Assembly (NCBI GenBank): GCA_964643325.1
Contig: CAZXSE010000002.1
Coordinates: 78,351 to 142,350 of the forward strand
Origin: Fredricksoniimonas sp964643325
GTDB taxonomy: Bacteria; Omnitrophota; Gorgyraeia; Zapsychrales; Fredricksoniimonadaceae
Length of the DNA: 64,000 nucleotides
Reading direction: 5' to 3'
Shown here: positions 1 to 7,448 of the stretch, in pieces
Layout: each line of letters starts with the position of its first letter
How positions within the stretch are numbered: position 1 is the first letter of the stretch
Translations under genes and position numbers: made by a program
The notes under the pieces: generated by a model
Told to the model about the DNA's origin: nothing
Databases searched by the model: none
Seen by the model: only the letters and a program-made list of their open reading frames with translations

Positions 1-395
1 CGCTGGTTGTCGTTGAAATACGCCGGCACCGTGATGACCACGCCCTCGACAGTGTCGCCCAGGTATTTCTCCGCGTCCGCCTTGATCTTCTGCAGGATGA
101 ACGCCGAGATCTGCTGGGGCGTGAACTCCTTGCCGAACACCTTGAACTTGTGGTCCGTGCCCATCTTGCGCTTGGCCGCGTAGACCGTGCCTTCCGAATT
201 CATGGCGGCCTGACGGCGCGCCGGCTCGCCCACGAGCCGCTGGTCGTCCTTGGTGAACGCCACGAATGACGGGAACGCCTTGCCTGATGCCACGCCTGCG
301 CCTTCCGCCGACGGGATAATGACCGGACGGCCGCCTTCAAGGACTGCCGCCGCCGAATTTGATGTACCCAGATCAATTCCAATAACTCTAGCCAT
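1..395 (-). CDS. dnaK: Chaperone DnaK, N-terminal part (cut by window edge)
   Basis: This is the first ~131 residues of the Hsp70 chaperone DnaK, the ATP-driven folding machine of the cytoplasm. The reading frame opens with MARVIGIDLGTSNSAAAVLE, the phosphate-1 loop of the actin-like ATPase fold, and continues through VYAAKRKMG and TVPAYFNDNQR, all classic DnaK landmarks. Two in-frame ATGs exist (401 and 395). The AGGAGG ribosome site sits 2 bases before the first and 8 before the second, so 395 is preferred. It follows grpE by 15 bases in the usual hrcA-grpE-dnaK order. The rest lies outside the window. Confidence 0.95.
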   Translation of the reverse strand, partial: MARVIGIDLGTSNSAAAVLEGGRPVIIPSAEGAGVASGKAFPSFVAFTKDDQRLVGEPARRQAAMNSEGTVYAAKRKMGTDHKFKVFGKEFTPQQISAFILQKIKADAEKYLGDTVEGVVITVPAYFNDNQ

Positions 396-410
396 ACTCA
401 TTACCTCCTG

Positions 411-929
411 TTACGCCTTTTTTGAAACTTTAACTTTGGCCGTGCGAACAACCCGATCGCCCAGCATATACCCTTTTTGAAAAACATCGAGGACCGCGCC
501 ATCCTCACCCTCCGTAATATCCTCGACCATGAGCGCCTCGTGGCAATTATGGTCGAACTTCTTACCCGCAGCCTCGATCTCACGGACATCGTACTTCTTA
601 AGAAGCTGCTGCATCCTCTCATGGACCATCTCGATGCCCTTTAAGATCTCAGGCGGCTGCGACGGATCAGCCTTGGCCGCCGCGATCGTCCGCTCAAAAT
701 CCTCAACAAACCCGAGAAGCTCCACGATCACTTCCTCATGCGCGTACTTAATGAGCGCGACGCGTTCACGCTCATGGCGTTTGCGCATGTTCTCAAACTC
801 GGCGAAAAGACGGATATACTTGTCCTTTGCCTCGCCCAATTCCTGCTGTAATTTCTCAACCGGATCAATGACGGCCGCTTCTTCCTGCGGCTCAACGATC
901 TCTTCCGGCGATTTCTCATTCTTCTTCAT
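411..929 (-). CDS. grpE: Nucleotide exchange factor GrpE
   Basis: GrpE opens the DnaK nucleotide pocket and releases ADP in the Hsp70 cycle. The 172-residue protein has the expected layout: an acidic, low-complexity start (residues 1-20), a long heptad-rich helix with EFENMRKRHERER near residues 45-57, and a C-terminal beta domain ending in VFQKGYMLGDRVVRTAKVKV, the family signature. It starts 3 bases after the hrcA stop and precedes dnaK, so the three are one operon. Length is normal for the family. Confidence 0.96.
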   Translation of the reverse strand: MKKNEKSPEEIVEPQEEAAVIDPVEKLQQELGEAKDKYIRLFAEFENMRKRHERERVALIKYAHEEVIVELLGFVEDFERTIAAAKADPSQPPEILKGIEMVHERMQQLLKKYDVREIEAAGKKFDHNCHEALMVEDITEGEDGAVLDVFQKGYMLGDRVVRTAKVKVSKKA

Positions 930-932
930 AGG

Positions 933-1661
933 TCACACCACATCATGCATAAGTTCAGACACATATGCCAGGGCAGAGACCACGCGCGGATAATCCATCC
1001 GCACCGGCCCCAACACCGCGATGCGCCCTGACGGACCGCGGCGCGTCGTAAACCGCGATACCGCCATGGCGCAACCGCCAAAAGCGTCGCAATCCGTTTC
1101 CTGGCCAATATAGATCTTGATCTTCTTGTCAATGTCGCGACGCAACACCGCGAGCACTCTGTCTTTTTCTTCGAGCGCCTTAAGGATCGCCATGACTTTC
1201 TGCAGCCCCTCGGCGCCCACCGCCTCGGCCAGGTAATTCGTGCCGCGGCACACATACCGCTGGGACCAGCCGTCAACCGTGACAATGCTCGTGCAGTGCG
1301 TCAATTCCGCGACGATCTGCGTGGTCTTTTCGATCAGCTCCTCAAGCTCCTCAACGCCCCGCTCATATTCTTTCTGGATGCGGCGACGCTCCTCTTCCAT
1401 GAGCTGGATCTCCTGCATCAGGAAATCCACATAATACCGGTACCCGCGCTCGGTAGGCACGCGGCCGGCCGAAGTGTGCGGATGCGTCAGATAACCGTCG
1501 GTCTCAAGTTCTGCGAGGATATTACGGATCGTGGCCGAACTGATATCCTGTTCATACTCTTCCGCAATAAAAGCAGAGCTCACCGGCGCGATCGTATGGA
1601 TATAATGCTGTACGACCATGCCGAGAACAACATCTTTTCTTTGACGCGGATCTTTACGCAT
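933..1661 (-). CDS. hrcA: Heat-inducible transcription repressor HrcA (compact form)
   Basis: HrcA represses heat shock genes by binding CIRCE operators, and its folding depends on GroEL. The start at 1661 (MRKDPRQRKDVV) is preceded by AGAGAGAA and fits HrcA N termini better than the longer frame from 1748. The winged helix motif is visible (DISSATIRNILAELETDGYL, then HTSAGRVPTERGYRYYVD). At 242 residues it is about 100 shorter than the ~340 usual for the family. The missing length seems to come from the middle GAF-like/inserted dimerisation part, because the C-terminal IAVLGPVRMDYPRVVSAL is intact. It heads the grpE-dnaK operon. Confidence 0.92.
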   Translation of the reverse strand: MRKDPRQRKDVVLGMVVQHYIHTIAPVSSAFIAEEYEQDISSATIRNILAELETDGYLTHPHTSAGRVPTERGYRYYVDFLMQEIQLMEEERRRIQKEYERGVEELEELIEKTTQIVAELTHCTSIVTVDGWSQRYVCRGTNYLAEAVGAEGLQKVMAILKALEEKDRVLAVLRRDIDKKIKIYIGQETDCDAFGGCAMAVSRFTTRRGPSGRIAVLGPVRMDYPRVVSALAYVSELMHDVV

Positions 1662-1682
1662 AACAATTCTCTCTTTTAAGAG

Positions 1683-1709
1683 TTGGCAGTCACATGCCTT
1701 CTTTGCCAG
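1683..1709. promoter_or_regulatory. Degenerate CIRCE-like element before hrcA
   Basis: TTGGCAGTC, 9 bases, then CTTTGCCAG. The left arm matches 7 of 9 bases of the CIRCE arm TTAGCACTC and the 9-base spacer is right, but the right arm is poor. The core TGGCA/TGCCA is itself inverted. It lies 22 bases upstream of the hrcA start, where an autoregulatory site is expected. Confidence 0.35.
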
Positions 1710-1761
1710 CGGCGCATTATAAAAAAAAGACACCCCTGTGTCAATCAATTATCCGCTGCTT

Positions 1762-2793
1762 CTACTTCTGTACTGCCGGCGCGCTGTCTTTAAAGAAATA
1801 CTGGTCCATCTTCATCTTGCCCGATGGATAGAATTCGGTATGGCGCACCAGCCGGTCCATCTCGTACTTGTCTTCCGCGGACACATGGCCGTCCTTTTCA
1901 AAGAGCCTGAAAGGCCCGTGGCGCTTATCGCCCGTGAACCGCCCCTCGGTCTTAACCTCGCCGGTCTCATAATACTCGCGCCCCACGCCTTCTTTCTTGT
2001 CATTGACGACCGGCACAACCCAGCGCAGTTCACCCGTTTCATAGAACTCGCGCCAGGAAGGATCGTTCGCCATGCCCCCGGCATAATTCGTCCGGACACG
2101 CAACTTGCCGTTGCGGTAAAAGAACTTTACCAGGCCGCTCAGCTGATCATTCTCAAAGAACCCGTCGAGCATTAATTCGCCCGTGGCGTAATATTCTTTT
2201 CCTGTGCCGCTGCGCATGCCGCCATGCGCCTGATAAACGCCCTGCAAGATCCCGGCATCATCAAAAGCGCGAATGAACCCGTGCTGAACGCCGTTCTTAT
2301 AGTCGTACTCGCGCTTGACCACGCCGTTGGGATAGAACTCTTTCGTGATCCCGTTCTCCTGGCCGCGCGAAAAAGGACGCTCCCACTCCAGCTGGCCGCT
2401 GCCGTTGTATTCGCGCGTCAGCCCGTCTTTGGCGCCCTCGATGAAGATCTCTTCCGACCGAAGCCCGCCGTTGGGATAATAGGAAGTCTTCGTTCCATGC
2501 AGACGGCCCTGGCGATAGAGCGCCCTGGTCAGCGGCTTGCCGTCCTCACGAAATTCTTCAACAAGCCCGTCGATCTGGCCGTTCACATAACGGCCCGCGG
2601 CCTTCAAAAGCCCGCCAGGATAGAACTCGCGGAACCGCCCGTGCGGCACGCCAAGCTGATACTCGACGGTGCGAATAACACGGCCCTGATCGTCATATTC
2701 ATCATAGAACCCGTCCTTGACCTTTTCCTGGGAAAAGGCCGGCCCCGCTAAAAGCGCCAGACAACATATGCCGCACCAAAGTCGTTTGTCCAT
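1762..2793 (-). CDS. Secreted MORN-repeat (YwqK-like) protein
   Basis: A 343-residue exported protein made almost wholly of MORN/YwqK-type repeats of about 23 residues, of the form G..k.yy.nG.l. (examples: HGRFREFYPGGLLKAAGRY and VGREYYETGEVKTEGRF). About a dozen copies run from residue 30 to the end. The N terminus MDKRLWCGICCLALLAGPAFS is a signal peptide. Such repeats form an open beta meander; family members are called toxin-antitoxin YwqK-like antitoxins or simply MORN proteins, and the true role here is unknown. A shorter relative sits at 40735-41433. Confidence 0.85.
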   Translation of the reverse strand: MDKRLWCGICCLALLAGPAFSQEKVKDGFYDEYDDQGRVIRTVEYQLGVPHGRFREFYPGGLLKAAGRYVNGQIDGLVEEFREDGKPLTRALYRQGRLHGTKTSYYPNGGLRSEEIFIEGAKDGLTREYNGSGQLEWERPFSRGQENGITKEFYPNGVVKREYDYKNGVQHGFIRAFDDAGILQGVYQAHGGMRSGTGKEYYATGELMLDGFFENDQLSGLVKFFYRNGKLRVRTNYAGGMANDPSWREFYETGELRWVVPVVNDKKEGVGREYYETGEVKTEGRFTGDKRHGPFRLFEKDGHVSAEDKYEMDRLVRHTEFYPSGKMKMDQYFFKDSAPAVQK

Positions 2794-2867
2794 AACGGCT
2801 TTATTCTAGCAGACGCATCCTTTGTTGCAATTATCAAAGAACAAAATTCGCGCCTTTGGCGACCCGC

Positions 2868-3527
2868 TTACTTGATCGCGATCTTTTTCTTGGCCTGGAC
2901 TGGCTGTTGGTCCGGCTTTCTTTCGACCGTAAGCGTCAGCACCCCGTTCTCGTATTTCGCGTCAACACTCTCGGGCTTCGCGTCCTCGGGCAGCGGGATC
3001 ACGCGCGAAAAATACCCGAAGCTTCTCTGCTGGCGGTACACTTTCCCGCCCTGCTCCTCTTTTGTTTCGCTCGAACGCTCGCCGGAAACAACCAGCGCGC
3101 CGTCCTTGACCTCGACATTGATCTTGTCCTTGTCCATGCCGGGCATATCAAAGGAGATCACATAGGCCTTGTCCGTTGACTTGATATCATATTCGGGCGT
3201 GAATGCCAGCGCCGGCATCTTCCCTATATTGTTCATGAACCCGGGCCGCAAGAACGGCTGTGCCATCATCATCTGCATCCGGCGGTCCATCGCGTCAAGT
3301 TGGGCGAACGGGTCCATGGCATCATCCTCATCAGCCACGGCCATCTGCGACCGCGGGCAATGCTTTTGTCCAAGCTTCTTTTCAAGTTCAATGACCCTGT
3401 TCTGCAGCTGGGTGATCTGTTCCTTCAAGGCCGCATCATCATCGCCCGCCGCATAGGCGCCCGATGCTCCGGACATGAAAGCCGCTGTCAAAACCATGGG
3501 AAGAATAGATGCCTTGTTCCTGATCAT
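2868..3527 (-). CDS. Exported small heat shock protein (Hsp20/alpha-crystallin)
   Basis: The C-terminal ~110 residues are an alpha-crystallin domain: AYVISFDMPGMDKDKINVEV, LVVSGERSSE, FSRVIPLPEDAKPESVDAKY and the closing NGVLTLTVERKP. Small heat shock proteins hold unfolding clients without ATP. Unusually, the start at 3527, chosen because AAGGAGCGGGGT lies just upstream, gives a signal peptide (MIRNKASILPMVLTAAFMSG, cleavage near AYA-AG) followed by a short coiled coil (LKEQITQLQNRVIELEKKL). It should therefore act in the periplasm rather than the cytoplasm. CIRCE-like sites lie upstream. Confidence 0.9.
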   Translation of the reverse strand: MIRNKASILPMVLTAAFMSGASGAYAAGDDDAALKEQITQLQNRVIELEKKLGQKHCPRSQMAVADEDDAMDPFAQLDAMDRRMQMMMAQPFLRPGFMNNIGKMPALAFTPEYDIKSTDKAYVISFDMPGMDKDKINVEVKDGALVVSGERSSETKEEQGGKVYRQQRSFGYFSRVIPLPEDAKPESVDAKYENGVLTLTVERKPDQQPVQAKKKIAIK

Positions 3528-3582
3528 ACCCCGCTCCTTTCTTTTAATGCTGTCGCCAGCCATTCTGGCGGTCTATACTATC

Positions 3583-3648
3583 GAGTGCTAACTGTCTTCC
3601 CGCAAAAAAGCCATCGGAATATTGGCACTCTCCTTTGGCTTCTGCTAA
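3583..3648. promoter_or_regulatory. CIRCE-like sites before the hsp20 gene
   Basis: Two elements: a perfect CIRCE half-site GAGTGCTAA (3583-3591), and a degenerate full site TTGGCACTC, 9 bases, TTCTGCTAA (3622-3648), matching 8 of 9 and 6 of 9 arm bases with the correct spacer. They flank the likely hsp20 promoter, so HrcA control is plausible. Confidence 0.5.
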
Positions 3649-3673
3649 AGTTTACAACGCACCTTGAACTTTG

Positions 3674-4933
3674 TCAAGAGGATTTTTTATCGACGGAAGC
3701 CTGTTCCAGGAGCCCTGCCAGGCGCGCGGGGACCGTTGCTTTCACATGAATGGCGTCAGGCAAATACTCCATGCTTTCCACATGCCCCTGCTGATGGACC
3801 ATGTTGATCAGATCCATCCGTTTCATCGGGACCGCCACATCCACCATCACAACGCGCCCGCCAAGTTCTTTCTCGATCTGGACAAGCAGGCGCCCGATGT
3901 TCTCGCCCTCCAGGGCCGACACCGCGACCGCATTCTCGTACTTACGGCACGCTTTCTCAACAAGCTCAGGGTCCGTAACACGGTCGATCTTATTAAGCAC
4001 CATGATCGTGGGCTTGGCGCGGGCGCCTAAAGCATCCAGCACCTCATCCACGCTCTGTTTCAAATTCGGATGCCGCTCACTACTGATGTCCACCACATGC
4101 AATAAAAGGTCCGCGCTCTGCACCTCTTCCAGCGTGGCCTTGAACGCCTCGATCAGGTTGTGCGGCAGATCATGCATGAACCCGACGGTGTCCGAAAAAA
4201 CGACCTTCTGATGCCCGGGCAGGACATGCTGGCGCGCCAGTGAATCAAGGGTCGTAAAAAGCCCGTCCTTGGTTGTCTGATGCGCGCCAGTGAGCGTATT
4301 AAGTAGTGTTGACTTGCCCGCGTTGGTATACCCGACGAGCGAAATGAGCGGGATATGCCGCTCTTCGCGCTGTTTGCGCTTGGTCATGCGCGAGCGCGTT
4401 ACATCCAGAAGGTCCTTTTTGATCTTGTCAATGCGCATGCCGATGCGACGACGATCGACCTCAAGCTTTGTTTCGCCCGGACCGCTAGTACCAATGCCGC
4501 CGCCCTGACGGGAAAGATCATCATAATGCCCGGCAAGCCGCGGCAGGCGGTATGCCAGCTGGGCCAACTCGACCTGCAATTTTCCCTCGAGCGATGTGGC
4601 CCGGCGGGCAAAAATATCAAGGATAAGCTGAGTGCGGTCGATCGTCTTGATGCCGATGGCCTCTTCAAGATTGCGCTGCTGAACCCCTTTAAGTTCCGAG
4701 CTAAAAATGACCGCCTCAACGCCAAGCGTCTTGGCCAGCTCCGTGACCTCGACCACTTTGCCGCTGTGGATGAGCGTTGCCGCCGTCGGAGGATGCGCGG
4801 GGCAAAGGATCTTTTCAACAACTTCACCATCGCAGGCCTTGACCAGCTCGGTCATTTCATAAATAACATCTTCAAGGGGCCAGGCCCCTTTCAGTTTGAA
4901 GTCAACGATCGCCAGAAGGACTTTTTCTTTCAT
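3674..4933 (-). CDS. hflX: Ribosome-associated GTPase HflX
   Basis: HflX is a GTPase that binds the 50S subunit and splits stalled 70S ribosomes under stress. The 419-residue protein has the N-terminal HflX domain with GVQQRNLEEAIG and the glycine-rich GGGIGTSGPGETKLEVDRR linker, then a G domain: G1 GYTNAGKST, G3 DTVGF, G4 NKID. Its ATG overlaps the miaA stop as ATGA, which indicates translational coupling; miaA-hflX adjacency is widespread in bacteria. No oddity seen. Confidence 0.95.
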   Translation of the reverse strand: MKEKVLLAIVDFKLKGAWPLEDVIYEMTELVKACDGEVVEKILCPAHPPTAATLIHSGKVVEVTELAKTLGVEAVIFSSELKGVQQRNLEEAIGIKTIDRTQLILDIFARRATSLEGKLQVELAQLAYRLPRLAGHYDDLSRQGGGIGTSGPGETKLEVDRRRIGMRIDKIKKDLLDVTRSRMTKRKQREERHIPLISLVGYTNAGKSTLLNTLTGAHQTTKDGLFTTLDSLARQHVLPGHQKVVFSDTVGFMHDLPHNLIEAFKATLEEVQSADLLLHVVDISSERHPNLKQSVDEVLDALGARAKPTIMVLNKIDRVTDPELVEKACRKYENAVAVSALEGENIGRLLVQIEKELGGRVVMVDVAVPMKRMDLINMVHQQGHVESMEYLPDAIHVKATVPARLAGLLEQASVDKKSS

Positions 4934-5838
4934 AACATTCCCTGTATCTTATCGACCGCGGCCGATGCGCTCTCGTCGGACACGAGCATCAGCCACGCAA
5001 GTCGCTTGTCTTTGCGGAACCATGTCATCTGACGTTTCACATAATGGCGCGTATGAAGTTTCAATGAATTTTTGGCATGCTCCAGCGAATATTCCCCGCG
5101 CAGGAATCCATCCACTTCGGGAATGCCGATGATCCGGGCCGCCGTGAGCGACAATTTCTTCGTCAGCAAAGACTTGACCTCATCCACCAGCCCGCGCGCG
5201 AACATATCATCCACCCGCGCCTCGACCCGGCGGTAAAGCTCTTCCCGTTCGCGTTCAAGCGCAATAATGCGAACATCATGCGAGTCCCAAAGGCCGGAAC
5301 GCTTTTTCTGCTGTTCGGAGATCGTCACGCCCGTCAGATAAAAAACCTCAAGGGCGCGCGCCGTGCGCCTTTTATCATTGAACGCGATCTTCTGGGCCGC
5401 CGCGGGATCGATCTTCATCAGTTCCGCGTAAAGGTCCCCGGCGGATCGCCGCGCCAGCGCCGCGCGCAAATTCTCGTCCGGCTCGCCGTCGTCAAAAAGC
5501 CCGTCCAACAGCGCGGCCATGTACATGCCGCTGCCGCCAACGACCAGCGGCATCTTGCCCCGGGCGTGAATGTCCGCGATCGCGGCCGTTGCCAATACGC
5601 GATAACGCGCCGCGTTGAATTCCTCTTCCACGGAAACAACATCGATCAGATGATGCGGGACGCCGCCCTGCGCCTCACGTAAAGGCTTGTCGCTGGCGAT
5701 GCACGCCTCGCGATAGACCTGCATGGCATCGCACGAAACGATCTCAGCATTGATCTTTTTAGCCAGCTCGATGGCGAGCGCGGATTTGCCGACTGCCGTC
5801 GGGCCAACGAGGAATATAACAGGAAGTTTTTGTGTCAC
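4930..5838 (-). CDS. miaA: tRNA dimethylallyltransferase MiaA
   Basis: MiaA transfers dimethylallyl from DMAPP to N6 of A37 in tRNAs that read UNN codons. The P-loop GPTAVGKSALAIELA is at residues 12-26, with the substrate motif IVSCDAMQVYREACIASDKP and the Zn-finger-like swapped region absent as in bacterial enzymes. The GTG start overlaps the TGA of the upstream SPOR protein (GTGA), and its own TGA overlaps the hflX ATG. Length of 302 is normal. Confidence 0.95.
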   Translation of the reverse strand: MTQKLPVIFLVGPTAVGKSALAIELAKKINAEIVSCDAMQVYREACIASDKPLREAQGGVPHHLIDVVSVEEEFNAARYRVLATAAIADIHARGKMPLVVGGSGMYMAALLDGLFDDGEPDENLRAALARRSAGDLYAELMKIDPAAAQKIAFNDKRRTARALEVFYLTGVTISEQQKKRSGLWDSHDVRIIALEREREELYRRVEARVDDMFARGLVDEVKSLLTKKLSLTAARIIGIPEVDGFLRGEYSLEHAKNSLKLHTRHYVKRQMTWFRKDKRLAWLMLVSDESASAAVDKIQGML

Positions 5839-6602
5839 GGATAAATACGCGTGGGATACCCAAAACCGGAGAGCTTGGCTTCCAGCGCCTGCGCATCCTT
5901 GAGCGCTGTCAGATGCCCGACGCGGACGCGATAGAACAGTTTACCATCCGGGCTTTTGGTCTCGATCATGTACGCGTATTCCTTGCGCCGGATCAGATCG
6001 TTCACCAGTTGTTCAGCCCGCGGCTTCTCGGTGAACGCGCCGACCTGCACGGTAAAATACTGTTTTTCTTCCAGGAGCTGACGGGCGATCCCGTTCTCAA
6101 AACTGTCGGGGTATTCCGTCGTGATCTTCTCCAGGAACTCGCGCGCCTTATTCCAGCGCGCTAATTTCAGGTTCGAACGTGCGATCTTCAAATAGATCAG
6201 GCTCATCATCTCAGACTGACGGCGGCTGTTCATCAGGGCCGTTGCCTCTTTCAGGGCTTTTTCATAATACCCCTGCAAGTAGAGCGCGTCGATCATGCCG
6301 ATCGTCGCCTTTTCAAGAAGGTCGGTCGTCGGGCGGCCATTGACCACTTTCTTGAACACCTCCAGCGCCTGCGGATACTCCCCCAGGCGAAGATGGCTAA
6401 GGCCAAGATAATATTCCGCCTGCGCCGCGGCCATAGGAGCCGGTTTCGTCTGCAACACCTTGAGGGCAAGTTCATTCGCCTTCTTGTAATCTTCCTGAAT
6501 GATGGCAGCTTCGATATCGGAAAGGCTGGCAGCCTGCGCGAAGACACCGACAGGAGAAAGGACCAGCAAGCTCAATAAAAGACAGACAAAAATGCGTTTC
6601 AT
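5835..6602 (-). CDS. Exported TPR protein with C-terminal SPOR domain
   Basis: A 255-residue envelope protein. A signal peptide (MKRIFVCLLLSLLVLSPVGV) is followed by tetratricopeptide-like helices (AEYYLGLSHLRLGEYPQALE, then ALYLQGYYEKALKEA) and, from about residue 178, a SPOR domain (YFTVQVGAFTEKPRAEQL, FYRVRVGHL). SPOR domains bind denuded peptidoglycan glycans at division septa. The start at 6602 follows AGAGGT; the longer frame from 6743 runs into a repeat. It is translationally coupled to miaA downstream. Confidence 0.85.
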   Translation of the reverse strand: MKRIFVCLLLSLLVLSPVGVFAQAASLSDIEAAIIQEDYKKANELALKVLQTKPAPMAAAQAEYYLGLSHLRLGEYPQALEVFKKVVNGRPTTDLLEKATIGMIDALYLQGYYEKALKEATALMNSRRQSEMMSLIYLKIARSNLKLARWNKAREFLEKITTEYPDSFENGIARQLLEEKQYFTVQVGAFTEKPRAEQLVNDLIRRKEYAYMIETKSPDGKLFYRVRVGHLTALKDAQALEAKLSGFGYPTRIYP

Positions 6603-6674
6603 GCGGACCTCTTTAATATTTCTAATTAAGAATACTACAACTATACGCAGGCGGGAGTTTCTGTCAATAGAATT

Positions 6675-6731
6675 ACAGGGACACACACTTAATTGCTGGC
6701 CGATGGCTATGAAATAAGTGTGTGTCCCTGT
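6675..6731. repeat. 17-bp perfect inverted repeat, REP-like
   Basis: ACAGGGACACACACTTA (6675-6691) and its exact complement TAAGTGTGTGTCCCTGT (6715-6731) enclose a 23-base loop. No protein or T-tract explains it. Terminal sequences of this type are seen around REP/IS200-type elements, so a palindromic REP-like or mini mobile element is the best guess. Confidence 0.6.
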
Positions 6732-6739
6732 CCAAAAGT

Positions 6740-6985
6740 ACAAAAGTAAAGCTCCATTGACCGAGGGGCCCGTAAGGCCCCAGCTCGATCAATGGAGCGA
6801 TTTTTTAAGAATCCTTAAAAAAATCAGGGGCGCCAGAGAGTAAGGGGAACTACAGTTTGGTGGTTTCGTCTTTGAGGGAGGACTCTGGTCAGCCCCCGAA
6901 ATTCACGCGGCCAAGATACCCGCAAAAGGACTTCTCCCCAAGCCGGCCCTCTCAGGGGCGGCCACCTGCATCAAGTATGTCCTAT
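6740..6985. other. Gene-free region with several strong hairpins; possible structured RNA
   Basis: No coding frame is credible here. Hairpin 1 (6751-6798) pairs GCTCCATTGA with TCAATGGAGC and has an inner GGGGCC/GGCCCC stem; on the plus strand it is followed by GATTTTTT, so it can terminate. Hairpin 2 (6799-6825) is AT-rich. A third stem pairs GGGGC-CCAGAG (6826-6838) with CTCTGG-GCCCC (6884-6898). On the minus strand a TATATA box (near 6985-6990) precedes the block. I tested it by eye against 6S, SRP, RNase P, tmRNA and common riboswitches and could not place it. Confidence 0.35.
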
Positions 6986-7045
6986 ATATAGGAAGAAAAC
7001 AATGGCTGGCAGAACTTCCGGAGAAAACGTTACCTTATGACGGGG

Positions 7046-7348
7046 TCAAAGGCCGCGGGAACGCAAATAATCGTCAATGACCTTCGCATGATCGAAGGCA
7101 TAAACCAGGCCGCGCAACTGGGAAAAAGGAACGACCTTCAGCCCTTTCGCATCATCACCGGCACAGGGCGTGCCGATGCCTTTGGCCGTGAACACGGCCG
7201 TTACCGTATGAAAACGCGGATCGCGGGCAGGATCAGAATATGTATGGAACTGCTTGAGCTCCTCCAAGTCCATATTCGTCTCTTCTTTGGCCTCGCGGCG
7301 GGCCGCGGTCTCAAGGCTTTCGCCAAAATCAACGAACCCGCCCGGCAA
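7046..7348 (-). CDS. NUDIX hydrolase, 5' end lost in scaffold gap
   Basis: The last ~100 residues of a NUDIX-fold hydrolase. The NUDIX box is clear: GGFVDFGESLETAARREAKE, then ETNMDLEEL, matching GX5EX7REUXEEXGU with E in the last pair retained. Family members remove nucleoside diphosphate-linked moieties or sanitise nucleotides. An apparent fusion to the upstream tRNA nucleotidyltransferase exists only because 100 Ns happen to read through in frame; whether the two are one protein cannot be decided here. Confidence 0.8.
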   Translation of the reverse strand: MPGGFVDFGESLETAARREAKEETNMDLEELKQFHTYSDPARDPRFHTVTAVFTAKGIGTPCAGDDAKGLKVVPFSQLRGLVYAFDHAKVIDDYLRSRGL

Positions 7349-7448
7349 NNNNNNNNNNNNNNNNNNNNNNNNNNNNNNNNNNNNNNNNNNNNNNNNNNNN
7401 NNNNNNNNNNNNNNNNNNNNNNNNNNNNNNNNNNNNNNNNNNNNNNNN
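7349..7448. other. Scaffold gap (100 N)
   Basis: Exactly 100 Ns, the usual placeholder for a gap whose real size is unknown. It falls between the HD region of the tRNA nucleotidyltransferase and the NUDIX box. Confidence 0.99.

Noticed and set aside
6740..6985. 6S RNA, SRP RNA, RNase P RNA, tmRNA or a TPP riboswitch
   Set aside because: The conserved cores were not found; isolated matches such as CTGAGA or GGAGAAGTCC are too short.
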